From: Gnetum montanum
Lineage: Eukaryota > Streptophyta > Gnetopsida > Gnetales > Gnetaceae
Direction of reading: 5' to 3'
DNA: 64,000 bases
NCBI GenBank assembly: GCA_015680685.1
Contig: MNCI01026431.1
Location: 338,307 to 402,306, forward strand
Position 1 is the stretch's first letter, and each line of letters begins with the position of its first letter. Below the pieces are notes generated by a model. It had not been told where the DNA came from. It saw only the letters and a program-made list of their open reading frames with translations, and searched no databases. Below are positions 23,231 through 35,029 of the stretch, one piece after another. Position numbers and translations under genes: made by a program.

Positions 23231-24081
23231 TGATGAGTCATGATTTGTCTAGCTTCAATATTAAATACACTATATTGGGCCCCTAAATGTGTTATCAGAT
23301 ATTCGATATTGGGGGGGTATGTGCTAGCTTATAAATATAGCAATTGGGTGCATCGTTTGGGTAATAGTCTTGCATTAGTTTTTCATAGATTTTTCAATAA
23401 AGTAGTTGAACTCTTGCAATTTTATTCTATAATATTACAAAATAGTTAGTGAGTGCCCATAGAGTGGATCTAAGTCAATTATATGGAGTCTTATTCAAGT
23501 GGCAATGTACCTGGATATATTTCATAAATGACAATAAGATCAAGATTGATTCTTATTCATTACAGCACTTTGACTTAGATTAGATTTACTTTTCATGAAA
23601 TTTAATTTTCATGTACTTAGTTAATATTTATATTTTAATGCATGTTAATTAATTAAGCACATAATTATGATATCTTTGAGCATGCGTATAACTCTTGGTA
23701 ATCCTAACAATGGTTAATGTTTGGTAACCTAGCAACATTATATGTGTTCAAGATGTGCACGGGAAGTGGGGTCAGATACTTATGTTAAGGTAGTTGATTA
23801 TTAATTAGCAAATATATTAGTTGAATTGATTATAATTTGAGTTTCAATCTATTGTTAATTATAGAACAATAAAATATAAAATAATAAAAAACATATGCCT
23901 CACTCTGGACTAAACCATACGTGACAAAGCTACTACTAGTCCAAGTGGGAAGATAGTGAACTACGATCAAGGCATAGCGATCTAGATGCCACAACTAGTC
24001 CCATCCACAAAATTCAACTGGATCATGTGTGAACACTTGTGATCTGTATGGTTGGGCATAGGGGTACCTTGCCACTCATCA
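23231..24081 (+). repeat. 3' LTR of the gag-only element
   Basis: TGATGAG to CTCATCA, 851 bp, paired with 17714-18571. It has TATAAATA at 23331-23338 and is followed by the duplication ctaaa at 24082-24086. Confidence 0.85.
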
Positions 24082-24086
24082 CTAAA

Positions 24087-24480
24087 GTTTCGTTGAACAT
24101 CAAGGAAAAAGAATTTTTATTTATATTTTGTTAGAGAAGGTTTGTTATCTAGTACTTAACAGTATCTATTCTTATCTATTCCTATTCATTTAAGGAATCA
24201 AATTACTAGAGCAAGAATGAGCTCTCATCATCGCCTTATTAAGATAGGTCTTTGGATCAATTTATCAAGAGAACATATTTGTAGATTATGTAAACAAAGC
24301 ATAGAATATGAAGAACATACTTTTTTATTTTACCCATCATTAGCTCACATTCAATTGAATTATACTATCAATTGTAATATGCTTGTTACTTTCTTTCAAA
24401 TTGACTCTATTTGCTTAGGGCATTATATCAATGATATTTTTAACTTTCTTTAGAACTCTGTTGAGGCATTGTAACTTTCC
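24087..24480 (+). pseudogene. LINE C-terminal region, second half
   Basis: The frame reads RARMSSHHRLIKIGLW and then C-R-L-C-K-Q-S-I-E-Y-E-E-H-T-F-L-F-Y-P. This is the C-terminal part of the LINE type seen at 16520-17713, where family members end with F-R-L-S-S-H-x-L-x-I-E-x-G-R-W and a C-x-x-C...E-x-H zinc-binding end. It therefore belongs to the same copy, cut by the 17714-24081 insertion. Confidence 0.7.
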
Positions 24481-24559
24481 AACTAATTCATTATGATTTT
24501 TTGGACGTAATAAAAATTTCTAGTTTCTAGTTTCCAGCTAAACAATATTGAGATACTTT

Positions 24560-27250
24560 TAAAGCTAAAAGTACTCTCACTAAAAGTCACATGGGTTATC
24601 TACAAATTGAAGATGAACCTTGCAAGAAATTTTTTAAATTTATAAAAGGAAAAGATAAAGTAACTAAATTGAAATTACTTTATATAAAAGATCTTGAGAC
24701 TATTAACAATTTGTTGGTGAATCATTTTTTGTATATTTTTTTCTTTTAAAGGTTTTAGCAAGGAACCCTTTAAGAACTCTAGTATGCATATTCATGTATT
24801 ATTATAGAAGTGCATTAAAGTATTTTTGAAGCAAAAATTATAGTGGAAGAAATCAAAGTAGTAGCTTTTATTTTAGCAAATGGTAAAGCTCCATGTTTTG
24901 ATGGTTTTCCTATTGAATTTTTTAAGAAGCATTGAGACATCATTGTAGATGATCTCTTTCATGTTCTCCAATAAGTCATTAAAAAAGTTTCTCTTGGTAA
25001 AAATATTAATAAAGATGTGATTTGTGTTATTCCTATGAATAGATATCTTCAACATATTGGTAATTGAAGGCCTGTTACTCTTCTAATAATGCTTATAAAA
25101 TTTTAGCTAAATGCATGACTTAACGAATTTAGAAAGTTATTGAAGATATGATCAGATCTAAGTAATCTAGTCTTATTCAAGGTAGACATATCTTAAATAA
25201 TGTTATTGCAACTAAGACATTGTTTTTATTAAGTAGATTATGCCAAAGCTTAATGGGGGAGGGGGGTGTCGGACCCCAAAAAGAGAATTTTATTAATCGA
25301 AAACAAAATTTAGTACATAAGCTACTTCAAGACATATAGATTGAGGAAAGGAGGAAGAGAAACTATGTTGAATGAAACAATTGAATGAAATTTTATTATC
25401 TCTTGTCTCTATAAACTAAGATTTGTTGATTATTTTATTCGACTTATCAGTACCCCACTCATTGATGCCAATGCTCAAGTTGCTACTAATTTTGGATTAC
25501 GTTCCTTCCTTTCTTGTCAACAATTAGTTTATCAAGCTTGTCATTTAGCTCCCTATCTTTTTATTATTGCTACAAATTTTCTTTCACATAATTTGCATTA
25601 TGATCTACAAAGAAATTTCATAAAGGAAATTTCCATGAATGATCAAGTATGCAATTTTTTAATGTGCAAATTGGAGATATTCTTTTTTATGATTAATAAT
25701 TCTCTACAACATATCAATACTCTTTGAACTAGAGTAAAGGATTTGATCAATTGGGAAAAATTTGATGTTTATTATAATGGTAATATTGATGAGTGGGTTA
25801 TTCTTAAGTCTTAGAAAATCTTGGAAAAAGATTTTGTCTTTAAAATATTAGAAATACCTTTTTATTTTAAGCCTAATCTTACTATTTTGTGGAGTTATGT
25901 AATTAATAAAATTTAAAAGGATCTTGATAAATGGAAAGAAAAAAAAGCTCATCCTTGCTAGCAACGTTTTAATCATTTAAAAAAACACTTTAATAAACTC
26001 ATATTTATTACTCCAATTGTTGAGCTCCTTATAATACTTATTATGATAGAATTGATCATATTAGTTGTTAGTTTCTTTGATTTGCTACGCAACATAGAAA
26101 AGGCTTTCGAGAGTTGCTTGGGATATTTGCACTAGTAGCAAGAAAGATGAATGACTTGGCCTCATTGATTATTATAACTAGGGTATTTGTATTACAATAA
26201 AATGGATTACAAATTGCATTAATAGAGATGATGTTTTGATGCTTATTTTAAGAAATAAATTTATGTAAGAAAAACCTAAGAATAATAATAGTTGATCTTA
26301 TAATAACTTTATTCACTATTTTCTTTTTCCTTAGGCCATTTCTATTCTTGGTTCTTCAATTCTCAAAAAAAATTGAAATAAATGGTGCTAGCTTAATGAA
26401 TATTGGAATTACAATAATTTTACAATTCCAAAAGATATGTTTAAGCAAATTAGTCCATGGTAACTTTCTTTTAATGAAGGAGCTTGGGTTACTAATGCAT
26501 CTAAATTATGTATCACTTGGAGTAGATTTGGTGTCACTGTAGTTTCTTATCTACATATGTATGATAGATGGATTACTTGGAACAAAGCTTTTAGCCTCTA
26601 AGGTTTGAATAGAAAGAGGAAAAAGAAATTTGAAAAATTAATTTCAAATCTTAATATGTTATTTAAAGATGACAAGAATTTGCATCAAGCTTTTCCAGAT
26701 ATTTTTTGAAAGGATGGAAGGCATGTTTTTGCATATGAGATTATTACAAATAATGATTTTATTCATAACAAATTTAGTAAGGCATGAAAATGCATTTATC
26801 ATTGTACTTTTAGATGAGGAAAACATAAAATATTTAGAGAGCTCCTCCATTTCCAAAAGTTCATATTTTTTTATAGTGACTTATTCATCAAGGTCTTCAT
26901 ATTAACACTCATCTTAAACATATGGGAAATATTTCTCCTTAGTATCCTATTTGTAGACGTGAGGAATCATTTTCTCATGTTTTTTTAGGTGTCCTATTTT
27001 TCAACATGCTTGGAAATGAACATCTATAATTTGTAGAAACTTTCAACTGAGTATCAATGAAGTTATTCTTGGTGATTAGTCTACTTAATCTACTTCATTT
27101 ATTTTCAGTTGGAATTATTTTTGTTGACTTGTTCTCTACTCTATTTGGAAGCTTTGATGTGTAGTTATTTTCCAAGAGCAAGAGCATAACTATGACCTCT
27201 CTTTAGGTGTAAAATACTAAATTCTCAAAGATATCTCTTTTTAGCTACAA
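24560..27250 (+). pseudogene. L1-like LINE remnant
   Basis: A second, different LINE follows. NGKAPCFDGFPIEFFKK at ~24885 and the following VICVIPMNR, RPVTLL, then LNEFRKL match the start of plant L1 RT (N-G-K-A-P-G-x-D-G-F-P-x-E-F-F-K). From 25440 to 27200 scattered text resembles the RT rear and the C-terminal zinc-binding end (HINTHLKHMGNIS then C-R-R-E-E-S-F-S-H-V-F at 26900-26990). A segment 25258-25430 with a G-run is unrelated. Numerous stops and frameshifts make it ancient. The endonuclease domain is not visible. Confidence 0.6.
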
Positions 27251-27699
27251 CTTCAAGAAAAAAAATTCTAAATGAAAGCTAAATAATTAATTTTTTTCTA
27301 CATTATTAATTTCTTTTTGTTTTGGAGGCTTAGGGATGGGAAGTTTTCAGCTTTTGTTGTTATTTGCTCTTTATTTTTCATTGATGTTTTCTTTTTTATT
27401 TAGAGAGAGTTTTCTCGTTTTGTTTTCTAAAAAATCTTTAGTAAGAAGTGAAAACTCATGAGGACACTTTTGAATAAAGGTTAGGCTTAATCCTTTTCCT
27501 ATCCTAGAGGGGTGGTTTTTTCAAGATTAATTGTAAAGATGAAAATTTGAAAAGAAATTTCCAAAACTATTAGGCTTTTTTTAGACTATCTCTTCAATGA
27601 TTTGATATGCTATGAATTTTGTTTTTATTATTATTAATAATTTTTTGGGATCCAACACCCATTTCCACCTTGTCGCCACCACCCCAACTCTCCCCTCTC

Positions 27700-27850
27700 C
27701 CCCCTCCAAGTATCATAGGGGTAAGACTCTTGATTTAGAAACTCCAAGTTATGGGTTCAATTTTGGTGGATAATGCTAAATTATAAACTTTTAATTTGAC
27801 TATATGCCTTAGGGGTAAATATTGGTAAAAAAATAATTCTAAGATCCAAG
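27700..27850 (+). repeat. SINE-like unit, copy 1
   Basis: A tRNA-like head contains atttagaaactccaagttat then GGGTTCAATTTT, a B-box-like word (consensus GGTTCRANNCC). The unit continues with a conserved body. Two other copies (27915-28060 and 50418-50575) share gattca/gttcaatt, the AATGCTAA word and a CTTGGGGT-like word at matching distances. It is short, has no coding potential and is typical of plant tRNA-derived SINEs. Confidence 0.45.
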
Positions 27851-27914
27851 CCCTCCAAAATCAACCCCACCACTCCTGCCATCTCTCTCTTTCCTTCTCC
27901 ATCCCAAATAAAAT

Positions 27915-28060
27915 AAAAATAAAAATAAAGTGTTAATTTAGAATTTTAAAGTTATGAATTCAATTCTATGGGCAATGTTGGGTTATAAAGTTTAAATTTT
28001 AGTATACACCTTGGAAGTATATGTTGTCTAAAAAATTGTTTCAAGTTTTGACACCTCTCC
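27915..28060 (+). repeat. SINE-like unit, copy 2
   Basis: Shares the body of copy 1: aatttagaattttaaagttat, then GAATTCAATTCT, CAATGTTGGGTTATAAAG, and ATACACCTTGG. More diverged. It lies directly after copy 1, so the two may be a dimer. Confidence 0.4.
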
Positions 28061-28104
28061 TTCCATAGTCTTAGATCTCAACACCATTCTTCCCAATCTA
28101 AAAA

Positions 28105-28974
28105 TGATAGGGGGCTCTATTACACTATTAGACAAGAGGTCTTAAGGAGTAGTAAGTAGTCCCAATGGTCAATCATAGATATCATAGTTGTACACAAGTG
28201 TCATAATCATAATCATAATGAGTGAATTGAACTAGTATGTTCTCTAGATAGCTATCTTCCAAATTACACTCATGTGATCCTAGTGTGTATGGTTAAGTGT
28301 AATTGAGGCATATGATCTTAATATTACATAGGCCATAATAAGATATTATTGAAATATTTAAATGTAATCTAATTTATTTTAAGTATAGAACAAGAAGTCT
28401 AATCTATTCTAACCTATGTGATGAGCATCTATTTCAAATTTTCCGCACACATCCTAAACTCTTGCTAGCATTGCTGGATTACTAAGTATCCACTATTGTG
28501 CATAACAAGAGGCACATTGTTTGGATTACCAACATTAATTAGTTTATGCTTAAAGTTGGTTATACTCATTCTACATAATTAGTGTGCAATAAAATGTAAA
28601 TAGGTAACTAAGTGCATCGAAAAGTAAACATTAGGCTACATTGCATTAAAATAAATTACATTTAAAAGTAAATTTAAACTAAGTAAAAAGTGGTACAATG
28701 GAATGTAATAATTTTGATCTCTATTATCAATCATGCAATGTGTCTAGGTACATAAAAATCAAATAAATACTCTATTCAATTATTTCACATCATGGTTTAG
28801 GCACCTATTGATAATTCTAACTTCTATGGTAGAAAACTATAACATTTTGGCTAAGCTATTGACTAAATAAGTGTCATACATGTAGTTGGAATGCACATTT
28901 ATATAGGTATTTATTACCTCTGCATCAACACAGCAGATCCTACATCAATACAATTAATCGAAGAATGTTTATCA
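28105..28974 (-). repeat. 3' LTR of a minus-strand Athila-like element
   Basis: Runs from tgatagg at 28105 to tttatca at 28974. To its right, read on the minus strand, is TTGTGAGGGTA, the polypurine wording found before the other LTRs, so this is a 3' LTR with the element body to the right. Internal LTR words (ggattaccaa, gtgtaattgaggcat) match 30565-31531. It is very diverged. Its body continues as the extra ORF pieces at 28975-29384, 30213-30564 and 43987-45500. Confidence 0.6.
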
Positions 28975-29384
28975 TACCCTCACAACTAACTAAAAACATG
29001 CCTCGAATTAAAGAAATTGGAACATAGCTTGTTTACAAAATGTATGAGTGATTTTACTAACTAATTAACTTAAGTATCATATTACAATACTTTTTTTGAG
29101 TGCTTTACATTTGAAAAAATGAAAAAAATTTGGATACAATGTCCTTTTAAAACTTATGTAAATATTTACAAAGAATTTCCAAGATATCATTGTGGACAAA
29201 ATTGCAAAAATATTTTCCTCATCATATCTTCTTTATCCCTAAAATCTTGAATGGTCTAGGTAAGTTTTCTTAGATTCTCTCTTTTTAGTACTTCCCAAGG
29301 ACATAACAAAGTAGAAAAAATTTCATGAGTATTCATAAACTAAGTAGAAAAATGTTGTCATTCGATGTTGAACGACTTCACTGT
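28975..29384 (-). pseudogene. Extra ORF of the outer Athila-like element, C-terminal piece
   Basis: On the minus strand this precedes the 3' LTR. The stretch 29341-29384 aligns with 32041-32070 of the inner element (ttgttcaatgttgaac word shared), and the sequence continues across the solo LTR at 30213. It is heavily decayed. It shows that the outer element carries the same unidentified extra ORF as the inner one. Confidence 0.45.
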
Positions 29385-29626
29385 TGATGAGTGGCGAGGT
29401 ACCCCTACACTCAACCATACGAAACGAGCGTCGCACGTGCGATCCGGTCGAACTCCACAGATGGACTAGTTGTGGCACCTAGATAGTTAGCCTTAGGTCG
29501 TAGTTCGCTGTCTTCCCATCTAGACTAGTTTTGCATATGTCACGTATGGTTTAGTCTAGATGAGGTGTATGATGTGTTCCTAATCTAATGTTACTCCTGA
29601 AGGCAATGGAAGGTAATATTAACTAA

Positions 29627-30071
29627 NNNNNNNNNNNNNNNNNNNNNNNNNNNNNNNNNNNNNNNNNNNNNNNNNNNNNNNNNNNNNNNNNNNNNNNNNN
29701 NNNNNNNNNNNNNNNNNNNNNNNNNNNNNNNNNNNNNNNNNNNNNNNNNNNNNNNNNNNNNNNNNNNNNNNNNNNNNNNNNNNNNNNNNNNNNNNNNNNN
29801 NNNNNNNNNNNNNNNNNNNNNNNNNNNNNNNNNNNNNNNNNNNNNNNNNNNNNNNNNNNNNNNNNNNNNNNNNNNNNNNNNNNNNNNNNNNNNNNNNNNN
29901 NNNNNNNNNNNNNNNNNNNNNNNNNNNNNNNNNNNNNNNNNNNNNNNNNNNNNNNNNNNNNNNNNNNNNNNNNNNNNNNNNNNNNNNNNNNNNNNNNNNN
30001 NNNNNNNNNNNNNNNNNNNNNNNNNNNNNNNNNNNNNNNNNNNNNNNNNNNNNNNNNNNNNNNNNNNNNNN
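29627..30071. other. Assembly gap (445 N)
   Basis: Lies inside the solo LTR. The gap size agrees with the missing middle of an LTR, so little unique sequence is lost. Confidence 0.99.
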
Positions 30072-30134
30072 ATCAAACTGCCCGAGCTTCGCTACACTAA
30101 AACTGGGATGTCCCAACAAGGGAGAGCCACCTCT

Positions 30135-30200
30135 TATTTATAGACATGGCGGCGGACTGCGATATCGCGTACGCGATATCGCGGCCGACGCAGACCGCGT
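30135..30200 (-). promoter_or_regulatory. LTR U3 dyads and TATA box (solo LTR)
   Basis: TATAAATA lies at 30142-30135 on the minus strand and the nearest GATATC at 30166-30161, 18 nt apart. Two GCGATATCGC units share a GTAC-centred spacer and form a perfect 24-bp palindrome at 30159-30182, the cleanest example in the window. Confidence 0.8.
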
Positions 30201-30212
30201 CTCATCAACTGT

Positions 30213-30564
30213 ATCTTTCAATTCCTAATAGTCAAACATTTTCCTAATAAAGCCCTCTTCCACATCTCTCTAATCTATGTATTTAGCCTTAAGGACCTCA
30301 AGCTCTATGATTACAATTTGTAGCTTTTGGCATTCTTCATGGTAGAGCTTATGTTCATTCTCATATGGTAAGTAGAAACTAGTCATTTGTTTCTCCAACT
30401 TTGTATAAGATTAGCTAATAGTTAACATTGCTAGGTTGTTGTAGTATCAGTTGGAAAGCTTCACATACTCTATCATTTCCTCAATTTACAACTCCTTCAT
30501 TCTAATCTCTGCCTAACTATAAGTGTTGAGATTATTAAATATTGATTTCCATGTATTATCTTGT
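30213..30564 (-). pseudogene. Extra ORF of the outer Athila-like element, middle piece
   Basis: Aligns with the inner element's coiled-coil part at 32080-32430 (shared: cctcaatttacaactccttcat versus ccttcatttgcaactccttta). It is cut at 30564 by the inner element and resumes at 43987. Confidence 0.6.
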
Positions 30565-31531
30565 TGTTGAGCGACGAGGTACCCCTATGCCCAACCATAT
30601 AAATCACAAAGTGTTCATGTGCAATCCAATCAAATTCCATGGACTTTATCATTTCTAGTGCACTAGCCCTTTAGGAAGTGAATCTAGCCTTAAGGTTAAT
30701 CGTTGTCTTCCCAATTACACTTGTGACATTTGTTAGTATGGTTAAGTGTAATTGAGGCATTCAATTTTTATCATTTTTATGTTTTATAGTTGGCTGCTTG
30801 AATTGTAGATAAAAATGGATTTGATTAACTAATCTAAATTAACTAATTAACTAATCATTTAACTAATCCTAACATAAGCATCTGATCCCACTTTTTGTAC
30901 ACATCTTGAACCTACGTATCCGTTGCTGGGTGACCAAGCACTATGCTACTAAGCGTACCAAGCAATAAAATTGCTTGCATTACCAAGCTAATATGTGTTA
31001 CGCTTGAAGTGGTCATACTTATGTGTGTAATCTATTTGGCTTAGTTGCTTCATTAATGTAATAACTAGAAAATATTTAATAACTAATTGAAAGCATTTAA
31101 TAAATAATTAGAAACAGTAAATGCATAAATACAATAGCTAATCTATCCAAAGTGCTATAAGGTTTATCAGAAAGCTCATCTTTATTGCCGCACACATTGT
31201 CATGCTCAAGTATAACAATGCTCAAATAAAGATCCATACACTCAATGACTCCTGTTATGGGCACTCAGGGGAAAAATTCTAATTTTCAAATGAAAAAATG
31301 CAAGAGCTCCACTAGAACTACAATCTACTTATGCCATAAATGTGGCTACAAGTGTGTATTTATAGCTAACTCCAAACACTATGTCAACGAGGCCATGTCG
31401 ATGCATGATATGATGCATCAACTAGGCCCCGTCGACGAGGCCTAGACGACAAGGCCCTGTCGACAAGGCCTAGACGATGAGGCCCCGTCAACGAGGTCAC
31501 ATTAATGCAACCGACAGAACTCAACTCATCA
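30565..31531 (-). repeat. 3' LTR of the 13.4-kb Athila element
   Basis: TGTTGAG... to ...CTCATCA, 967 bp, matching 43050-43986. TATAAATA is at 31364-31357 (minus). Upstream of it lie dyads with other arms than GATATC: AGGCCCCGTCGACGAGGCCT and GATGCAT-gatatg-ATGCATC, repeated with variation over 31375-31500. Confidence 0.85.
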
Positions 31532-31570
31532 TACCCTCACAACTGAATGAAAACTCGTCCTAGAGTTCTT
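31532..31570 (-). promoter_or_regulatory. Polypurine tract and conserved 3' motif (minus)
   Basis: Read on the minus strand: GGACGAGTTTTCATTCAG, then TTGTGAGGGTA next to the LTR. It matches the wording before the other 3' LTRs. Confidence 0.6.
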
Positions 31571-31770
31571 TTACAAAACTGGAAAGGTATGGGATTATTG
31601 ATTAACTTTTCTTCAAACAAAATAAACTGATTGACTTGACAAAAAATGGAGTGTACAGATCAACTCATTACAAAAAATGAAGGTGTATAGGACACAAAAT
31701 TGAACATCATGACTCAAATCTTCAAAATTAGACAACACATTCCTTAATGGTGTGAAGCTGATGGAGAAGA

Positions 31771-34619
31771 TCAAATGGTCCTAGGTAGTGGTGGTTCTTG
31801 AGGCTCCAAGGAACCTTCACTAGCTTCATGCATGGGCGATTGAGGTGGCTGTGGTTGTCCTATTGCTACTGCGACTTTAGGTGGGAGGCAATAAGCATCT
31901 AACAATGCTTTCATTTTCTCCTTCTTACTCCTTGGATCATGCATCATCCACGTAGCTTTCCCAATGTGGGTCAGACTGAGCACATCCCAAGGACACGGGA
32001 TTGTTGGAAACAACTCCTTTTCATTGACGAACTAGGTAGTGAACTATTTTTGTTCAATGTTGAACATCCTGACTATGTACTTTATCTCCTAGTAGTCATT
32101 CATCTATTTGGATAGGTTCTTATCAATAGATCATTGATCTCTGAATCACCCTTTGAGAACTTCGAGTTTAGCATTAGTAGTCTCAAGCCTCTACTTGGTG
32201 TCTTTGTGGTGCTTGAACTCAGCCTCATATAGTAGATACAAGCTAGCCACTTGTTTCTCCAATTCTGACCATGTCCATACAACTATCAACATTACTAGGT
32301 TTACATAATAGAGATTGGCCAATTCCATGTACTTTCTCATTTCCTTCATTTGCAACTCCTTTAAGTGGATCTCTACTTTGTTGTAGGCATCGATCCCATT
32401 AACGATGGGTTGCCACATCTCTCTTCCTTGTTTAAGTTGTTGGAGGGCTTCATTTAGTTTTTCCTTCATAATCTAAATTTGTTTTTCTTTCACTTTCTTC
32501 TGTAGGCCAACCTAGTCCTTATAATGATTTTTCACTTTTTCAAATTTTAGGGCTTCATTCTTCTAGGCGGCGATCTTAATGGCTAGTTTCTAGAACGAGC
32601 TATGTACCTCCTCCATTGATAGATTTCACTTTTCTGTAGCCAATTTTCTCAATTCAGTATTTACCCTAGCAAACTACTCTTGCTATTGATGAATGAATTC
32701 TTGCATTTGATCTTTCTGCACATCAACATTTCGTAGGCAATGATTCAGTGCAGTCAATGCTTCATTCTCCTAGCACATATGATTCAAGTCCTTTTTGATT
32801 CAGTGTGTTTTGGATTTTTCTATGGATTGTTTAAAGATGGCCATCAATGCCTCCTCCTTAACCTTCTAAAATATTTCTTGAGTTTGTTTGATTGCTTCAT
32901 CCCTTATCACTGCTGGGCTAAGGATTGCCTATTCTGAAGTCAGGCACAAAGGTCGACAACTTCCACTGCCAAGCGTTGATTTTGCTCTTGGGCAATTTCT
33001 AGTTGCCCCTTGAAAATAATGCATTCACCCCTTGCATTTAGCAGCTCTAACTAGGTTGCAGTGATGTTCTCTAGAAGATCAAAAATGTCTGGAGTTAGTT
33101 TCTCGGTTCCTACCAGTGATTCTAGCAACTTTTCATGTTGAGCTACATCTAATTTCCTACTAATCATGCTTATGAATATCTACATGTCTTGAAGTGCAGA
33201 TATGTCTAGTACAAACATCACGGGTGCATTCAATGCTTCTGCTACATAGTTAGCCACTACTTCTACCGTTGTCTCCTACCCTTGGTGTTGCATCACCAAG
33301 ATAGTTGCCTCTTCACCTTTCTTCAACCTCACTGAGAAAGTGGTGGCATTCCTAGAGATTTCTAGGAATAGATGATGTGTTGCTAGTGATACCTCACCTC
33401 TCGAGTGTTGGCATCCAACCTCAAAGGCAACTACATCCTTTGGGTAGAGAAAATGGGATCACCCCTCTCCATCTGGCTAACTATTTGGGCCACATCATTA
33501 AGATAACTCACCACTGGCTGGTACATAGATGGATTTGCTCCACTTATTCTTGCTTATTTCTCTTGTTCACTCAAGAACTATTCTTAGATTTTTTCCAGCC
33601 ATTCCATGATTGCACGAGCTTCTGGTGTTATTTCCTAAGTGAGTGGTGGTGGTGGTAGCTCCTCTAATTGAGTCATTATTAGCATATTCTCTTTCATGAT
33701 CTTAGACCATGAAGTCAAAGGAGTATGTCTAAGTGTGTCATTGGAGTAGTAAACGATGCTTGCCCTTTTGCAAAGTTTTTTGATGAGGCATGGAAAGGGC
33801 AAGGTCTTCTTTCAATGTTCATTTTTTTAGATGTTTTTCAATCTCCAAGTATAGTAGTTATGGAAGGTTAATGGGGAACTTCCCGCTTAGAGTGGCACAT
33901 GCTCAAGTGAAGAAAGTAGTCACCTTGCTTGGCCTCATCATTAGTTTAAGGTGATAGGCCACAATCTTGAAATAAATTCACTTTGCTAGTGTGAGTGCAC
34001 CAAATTACTTGCGATCCATCCCATAGCAATACTAGGTTCGCTCCTTCTTGGCCTCAGGGTTACCTTGCATGGATAATTTTGCCAGATGTGTTTCAGTGTT
34101 AGGCAACCCAAGTGCTTGTGCAATAGCTTTTTCCAAGTAGAACACCTGAATGTCTTTGATCTTAACTATGGAACCTAGGCTTCGACTATTTCAAAAAAGG
34201 TATGTCTCTCCCATGTACCACTTCCCACTGGACATGATGATTGGCCACATGGGTGAGGTTTGCACTTAAGTCTTGACATCCTCTAGAGCCTTCTCTAAAA
34301 ATGGCCTGAAGCTGATTTCTTAAACAATAGATCATTGAATTTCTCAAGACTTCATGATATCAAGGCAGGCTTAAATCAGAGTGACCTCAAGCCTTGACAT
34401 GGGTCTAGGCACTTCTCCTCTTTGTGATTGTTCAGTCAACACTTCTTCTGGAATCTATCAAACAGATTCCACTTCAGGCTCCTCACAAAGAGGTCCCATT
34501 GCATGGGTCACCTTTCGTAGTTTTTGGCCTTATTCTTGCTGCCCCCTTCTAGCTCTGGGTCATTTTTCTCGTGGTTGTAAGGTTTCTCCTTCCTGTAGAT
34601 GTTTTTATTTAGGTGCCAT
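31771..34619 (-). pseudogene. Extra ORF after integrase, coiled-coil protein, unknown function
   Basis: On the minus strand an ATG at 34619 directly follows GATTACAG, an acceptor-like site, and coding wording continues to a stop at 31771 through many stops and shifts. Recognisable stretches include FSVRLKKGEEATILVMQHQG at ~33350-33280 and a helical, Glu/Lys/Leu-rich stretch at 32469-32191 (MKEKLNEALQQLKQGREMW...). The second looks like a coiled coil. The C-terminal end is Pro-rich. The same ORF occurs in the outer element (44893-44663 has VISFFVMLKEGDGAMVLVMS). Athila elements are known to carry an ORF after pol, sometimes called env-like. I see no clear signal peptide or membrane segment here, so I do not call it an envelope. 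Confidence 0.55.
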
Positions 34620-35029
34620 CTGTAATCACAATAAGATCATGGATTAGCAATCATTGTGTAACTTTAAAGCAATTGGAATACCTTTATCTCTCAAGGATAG
34701 TTACACTTGGCTAAGTTGTGATTATGGTTATTTTAATTAATTAATTGTCATTTATTTATGTATTTTCATTAATAAATCATCTTGAAGGTTTTTGGAAGGG
34801 TTAATTTGTGAAAAAATTGATGTTTATATGTTGTTAAGGTTATTAACCCTTGGAGGAGTTAAAAGTAGGCCCCACGATAAAGATCTTACCTCTGGTAAGT
34901 GCAGGATCGAAACATGGAGTGATTTGGATAAATGATTCGGAAGTTATGAGCTTTGGAAGGTTTTGGGCTCTAAAAAATTTCAAAAATTACCCTTGTGTTA
35001 TGAGCAAATGGAAAAAGTTTACAAAGTGT

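Larger units (their letters stand above)
17714..24081 (+). mobile_element. Gag-only non-autonomous Athila-like LTR element
   Basis: A complete structure: LTRs at 17714-18571 and 23231-24081, both bounded by TGATGAG and CTCATCA, primer site, gag, long untranslated region, polypurine tract and a perfect 5-bp target duplication (ctaaa). No RT, RNase H or integrase is present in the 4.66-kb interior, and the protease core seems deleted. Transposition must have relied on proteins from relatives such as 30565-43986. The two LTRs differ by many substitutions and small gaps, so it is old. It sits inside a LINE whose halves flank it. Confidence 0.88.
29385..30207 (-). mobile_element. Solo LTR of the GATATC family
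   Basis: Minus-strand LTR from TGATGAGTGGCGAGG (its 3' end) to GCGTCTCATCA (its 5' end), flanked by perfect 5-bp duplications actgt at 29380-29384 and 30208-30212. A 445-base gap lies inside. The total of 823 bp, gap included, fits a single LTR (832 bp at 57290), so this is a solo LTR left by LTR-LTR recombination. It interrupts the extra ORF of the outer element. Confidence 0.88.

Noticed and set aside
28105-28974. Partner LTR to 15592-16469 (both minus, similar words)
   Set aside because: 15592 has a primer site on its left (a 5' LTR) and 28105 has a polypurine tract on its right (a 3' LTR). For a minus-strand element the 5' LTR must lie to the right, so they cannot be a pair.
31771-34619. 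Retroviral-type envelope gene
   Set aside because: The position fits, but no signal peptide, cleavage site or clear membrane span was seen, only coiled-coil and Pro-rich wording.
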